Shown here piece by piece: positions 40,201-46,200 of a stretch of 64,000 nucleotides of DNA. Under the pieces are notes generated by a model, which saw only the letters and a program-made list of their open reading frames with translations, was not told the DNA's origin and made no database searches. The position numbers and the translations under genes were made by a program. Position 1 is the stretch's first letter; every line of letters begins with the position of its first letter. The DNA is from Cordilura impudica (Eukaryota; Arthropoda; Insecta; Diptera; Scathophagidae). Location: the NCBI GenBank assembly GCA_963682025.1, contig OY821517.1, positions 49,191,162 to 49,255,161 on the forward strand. The letters run 5' to 3'.

Positions 40201-43200
40201 CATTTTAAATGAAGAAAACAAATTCAACACATTAACATAAAGGCATTAACAAATTTATTAAACACACACATATTATTGTATAATTTTATGTATGTGTTAA
40301 TAGCAACTTTAAACGATCATAACTCCAAAAAAGTATTCCAGACGAAGAAAGTCTGTAAATCTGTGTAACGGCGAAAAAGAAATACCTTTCAATGATAAAT
40401 TTTTTGTCAAAATCGGGGTAAAACTGTAAAACTTACATCGGTCACAAGAAATCGTCTTGCCTATTAATATTATAGATTCTGAAAAAAAAATTAAAACTAG
40501 GACACATTTTGGGAATCGTATATGAAAAACTTTTTTAAAACTTTTTTATTTCAAAAATAAATTAATTTAAAAAAAAAAAAAAAAATAATCTTATAAATCG
40601 TAATCTTTTTGTAGAGATTATAAATTTGCATTTTTCGAATATTGTTGCCTACAATTTTGTACCACCATGTTAAATGAAAAAAAAATTAACAAAAAATAAA
40701 ATTAACACATACGTAAAAAATAGTCACTTTCATTAAATGTCATTTCTGCTCCACATCTTTTCTAATTTTGCCATGGTATTCTTGAATCAACTTTATGCCT
40801 CTTTCAGCAGTATCATTGATTTTTAGTTTTTTATAATAGACTGATATTGACCCATGAATACTTAAGGCTTAATTAAAAAAAAAAAAAACGAGAACAAGTT
40901 TTGTCACAATCCCTGCACAAAAATATTTTATATAGTAATTTTGACATCAAGAGTACCCCGCAGGTTAATTTCAGAAAATAAGTCCAGAATATAATTTTTT
41001 AGAATCATTAAAATATTATCAACAAGTTTTATCGAAATACTTCCACAAATATATATTATTTCGATATTTTGTTTAAAAAAAAAATGGAAATCTCCTTAAA
41101 TTTGACATTTGACCTTAAAGAGGGACAGTTTATAGTGTTTGAATTTAACCCTAGTTTACCAACTTGAGAACTTATACAAGTAGTATAATATGAAATATGA
41201 AAACACCATAACGATGTAGCCTTAAAGTTGAAAAAGTATGAAAAATCGCATTTTTCTTCAAATCCGCTGAAATAAAAACGCTCGCCTCGCCAAATTAAGA
41301 ACAGGATAACTAAAATATTTTACATTTTTAATCACATATATTTTGTTTATAAGACCTTAAGGTCCAATCGTTGATTTCGGTAAATTTCTTGAATAAAATT
41401 TTTAAAAAGGTAAAATTAGAGATTTTGAAATAGTGCTAAAAAATATGTACCGTTTTGGCATTAATTTAGAACGGCATAACAATCGACGAGATTTAAAATA
41501 CTTTAGATAACATCATTTTGGGATCAGGAGAATGCAAAAATGTTGTTGGTGTAAATTATTTCAATGTTTTTTAAAATGTGAGCTCGATTTTCTTAAGCAA
41601 GTGGCCTGCGGCGCATTTATTGCCTGGGGAACTTGATATAACTTGGCTGTATATAGGTTTTGTTATTTTATTAGAAGTATAATTTACTCTTCATTATGGT
41701 TTGTTAATCAATTTAGTTGAAACGCAATTATTAATATAAAAATTTTTGCGAAAAATGATTTTATTTGATAATTTTTACATATAAATGCATATTTGAACTT
41801 TGAACTCAATGCACGTCCAGAAAGCATTGTCCGATTTGGCTCAAATTTTGCACACTAATGTTTTAGATCCAGTGTCACAATAATCCGACCCGCACGTCTT
41901 GAAATTCCAAAAAAAAAAATGGCTGTCACCCTAATATACACTTCATTTGACTATTCATTTGTGTATTTGTCATTTAAACTTACTGATCTTTTTTAATATC
42001 CCGCGGACAGTCATCCGGATCAACACCAGGAAATTCATAGAGATGTGTTTGTATTGAATATGGATAAAATATCTACAAATAAATAATTATTAATAAATAA
42101 TAAATATAAGAGGCCACAGGCGTAGATAATATTAAGCGACAACATTCATCCATAACAATAGACGACAGTCAAAAATCTTTCCTTCATATTATTATCGATA
42201 AAACGAATTTTTTAAGTATCAAATTGATATTCAGTCACTGAATGACTTTTTTACAACTTCAAATGTTACATCGCACAGTGGGTTGCACGAAAGGTACATT
42301 TCTAATTAAATTAAATATACGCCTGTTGCTTTTATTCGTATTATGCTTAATATTCACTCACCTGCATAACTTTACAAAAGTCTATACTCTGTACTAAATC
42401 ATTAATATCTTCATCATAAAAATCATGCGAGAATATTAATAGAACTTTAGAAATATCACGAGCCTGAGCCAGACTCACGATCAAATGTCTTAGGTATGTA
42501 ATACGAGTGTGTACCTAGAATCGAATAGAAAATGTTTAAAAAATTTATTAAAAAATATCAACATTCGAGTACTCGTATGTAGTTTTCCTAAATACCCAGA
42601 ACTCAAAGCCTTTACTAAATTTTTGGTGCCATTTTTATCTAGCTTATGTTAATATTACTGTGCTTAGTTAATTCATTTTCCTCCAGCAATTAGTTGAGAG
42701 CTCATTCTAAATACAGATCAAGTTCTTTAAGTTCTATAGTTAAAAAGCCGGTTGATATTGAGACACCTTCAAACAAATTGTACTTTTTATTTAGATTATG
42801 AATAGTGCTTCCGTTCAAGTGAATTTAATGCCGTATGTCCACTACCAAGTTTTCTTGCGGAAGCTGCTTCTGGAACTGACTTCCAGAAGTTTTCCAGAAG
42901 TCATGGCTTGCAGAAGTTACTTTTTTTTTTAATTAACCAACACTCAGGGGATGCCCCCTACAAATGTAGTGTATTGTGTTGATTTCAGGAAAATAGGTTA
43001 TGGGAAGGAGGAGAGAGGGAGTAGTGTTTGTGGATATTTGACCTACTTTTATTAGATTATAACTGTCAGGAAAGACCTCTGCGGGGAGTTTATTCCACAT
43101 ACGGCTAGTTCGACTGATAAACGAATCTCTCTGTAATGCGTTGTGCGGTCAACTGAATAATAGACTACAAACGGATGTGATCTACTAGAGAAGCGGGTAG

Positions 43201-46200
43201 AGCGAACCGAAACTCAGGCATTTGGAATGAGTTCGCTAAGACATTGAGTCTTCAGCGCATTAAAATCAACCCTCTTCGCTTTACTCCACTCGGAGATTGT
43301 TAACAGGTCTTGATTGTTATTCATTGTCTGCCTTTTGCCCCCCCAACCTCTAAGAGGCTTGGCCTAGAGTTAAATGAAAATTATTGACAAATGCTGCTGT
43401 CATCTCCGGAAGAGTATATAGAATTAAAAGTTTGACCAAGAAGGTCGTTCAGAAAGATAAGGAAAACAGAAGGAGAAAGAACGGAACCTTGGGGTACCCC
43501 TGAATTAACAACACGTATTGTTCGGTCTCTGAGAAAGCTTGATATAAATCGAGAGAAGTCATTACCGACCCCAAATGCAATAAGCTTTGATATCAATGCA
43601 CGGTGCCACATACGATCGAATACCTTGGAAATATCCAGAGCAACCACTTTACTTTCGGCAAAATTGCGAATGGATCGACTCCAGCGCTCAGAAAGTAGAG
43701 CTAACAGGTCTCCAGTGGAACGATTTCTACGGAAGCCATACTGTCGATCATTAAGAAGTGAGTTGACCTCTACGTAGTTCACAAGATGGAAATTGATCAT
43801 GCTCTCCATCACCTTTGAGAGCGTAGAGCAGATTGCATTGGACGGTAATTTTCAGGGTTATTAGCCGCACCCTTTTTAGGGATTGGTTGGACATTAGCAA
43901 CTTTTCAGCAAGAGGGAAAGACTCCCGCACGGTACGAAAGGCTGAAAAGATTGGCCAATGGACTGGCTAGCGTCGAAGAGCACTGTTTCAGCACCAGTGC
44001 TGGTATACCATCCGGTACCGAAGACTTATTAATGTTGAGATCCGAAAGAACCTTTTTACTGCACGTGCTCGAAAGAATATTTAGGCATAGTACAAGATAT
44101 ATTTTCAAGTTCGGGCAGAGGAAACACGTGTTTGTTGCTTGCTGGAAGTAACTTGAACGACCTGCTGTGAACTGCAAGTATTTTGGAGACTTGCGGAAGA
44201 AGTCGGGTAAACGGTTTGTCGTATTCTCTTCTGTTTTCTGTTTTCTGTTTTCAATTTTGTTTTGTTTTTTTTAGTTCTTTTCAAAAATTTAGAAAAATGG
44301 ACAAAAATAAATTCGTTTGGAGTAGTGAAAAAATACATATGGTAATTGGAAACCAAGAAAGTTATCCTGAATTATGGGACACAACGTTTTAAAGGTAGTA
44401 GCCAATGGTATAGACGTGCCCAAAGACGAGGTCAAATGGAAATTGCACAACCTCCGAACGCAGTTTGGTCAAGTAAACAAAGAAGTAAACAAGGATTCGA
44501 AACAGATACATAAGCGAATGAAAGGAATCGCCTGTTGTCAAAAATCGAAGAGTAACTAAAAGCTGGTCTTTAGGAGGTATAACCAATTTAATTTTAGTAT
44601 CCTGCTTTTGAATACTTGTTTGAATTAAAGATAAAATGTATTCAGCAATCAATTTCTCACCCAAACACTTTCTTTTGTTTCTTTTTTTTTTAATCTGTTG
44701 TTTCTTTTTAATTAAATACTAGAAGATCCCAGCCCTCGAAATTCGAGTGCATTTTTTTTTTCTTCATTTAATAAATTATTTTATAAGACCCTAAAGGTAT
44801 GCTAATCAATTCACAATTCAACACTTTTTATTGTCTGGATGGTAATAAAAGGTTTTTCAACAGGGATGCTACAAAAGTAGAACGACAGGGACAGCAAACG
44901 ACGCCATATTTCTTGCCGCTCTTTTGACATTTCTCCTCAGTAAGGTTTGCCATTTCATGATGGAAAGATATACGAGCCAACAACGAGTCGAAATTATTAA
45001 AATTTACTACCGAAATTCGGAGTCAGTGGCCTCAACGTTAAGAGCTCTACGTCCAATTTATGGTCGTCATAATCGTCCTAGCAGATCAACAATTGAGCGT
45101 CTAGTGGAAAAATTTGCATCCACAGGCTCAGTACAAAATGTTCCCGTGCCAGTGAGACAAAGAAGTGCCCGTAGTGTCGAGAATATTGCTGCCGCTGAAG
45201 CTTCAGTTGAAGAAAGCCCAAATGTGTCTCTCACACGTCGTTCTCAAGCGTTGGGCATCTCTGTGACGTCGTTGTGGCGAATTTTGCGAAAAGATCTTGG
45301 CCTACATCCTTAAGAAATCAAATTGACGCAAGAACTGAAGCCGCTTGACCACCAGAAGCGTCGTATGTTCGTGAATTGGGCTGAGCAACAACTTGAAAAT
45401 GATTCGGATTTTCATCGAAAAATCATCTTCAGCGATGAGGCTCATTTCTGGCTGAATGGTTTCGTCAATAAACAAAGTATGCGTTATTGGTCAGACAGCA
45501 ATCCACACGTACTCCATGAATCATCATTTCATCCTGAAAAAATTACGGTTTGGTGCGGTTTATGGGCCGGCGGCGTCATTGGGCCGTACTTCTTCCGTGA
45601 TGATCAAGACCGGCACGTTACTGTGAATGGGAATCGCTACCGTTCAATGATAACCGAATATTTTTTGCCCCAATTGGATGATATGGACTTGGAGGACATG
45701 TGGTTCCAACAGGATGGCGCCACAAGCCACACAGCGAATATCACAATCAATTTATTGAAAACCAAATTTGGAGAACGTGTTATCTCACAAAATGGTCCAG
45801 TCGATTGGCCGCCTCGGTCGTGCGATTTGACGCCGTTGGACTATTTCCTGTGGGGCTACGTCAAGTCTATGGTCTATGCTAACATGCCAGCGACGATTGA
45901 TGAACTTCGTACGAATATCGAACGTGAAATTGCAGCAGTATCGGCCGATTTATGCTTGAAAACCGTCGAAAATTGGGTTCAGCGTCTGGACTTCTGCAAG
46001 CGTGTTCGAGGTGGCCATGCAACCGAGATCGATTTCCATACATAATGGCATCGAACGTACTTTCACAGGAATAAAGAATTTCATTGATATCCAAAACCGT
46101 TTTTGTTTTATTTAAAAAAATTTTGTAGCGCTCTTATTGAAAAACCCGATACAAAACGCTAATGTAAAGTTGATTGTGCACGCATAACTTTTCTCAATCT

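Larger units (their letters stand above)
38698..41933. mobile_element. Giant inverted-repeat element FB2 (3.24 kb)
   Basis: The ends are TAGGGGACAGC and GCTGTCACCCTA, flanked by the 8-bp duplication ATATACAC (38690-38697, 41934-41941). The arms pair over nearly 1 kb (38698-39670 with 40940-41933). The centre holds a small inverted pair (39838-40087), a Helitron-like copy (40104-40476) and a minus-strand coding remnant (40735-40845). The arms differ in sequence from FB1, but the TAGGGTG-like end and the 8-bp target are shared. It lies in Mgat2 intron 5. Confidence 0.87.
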
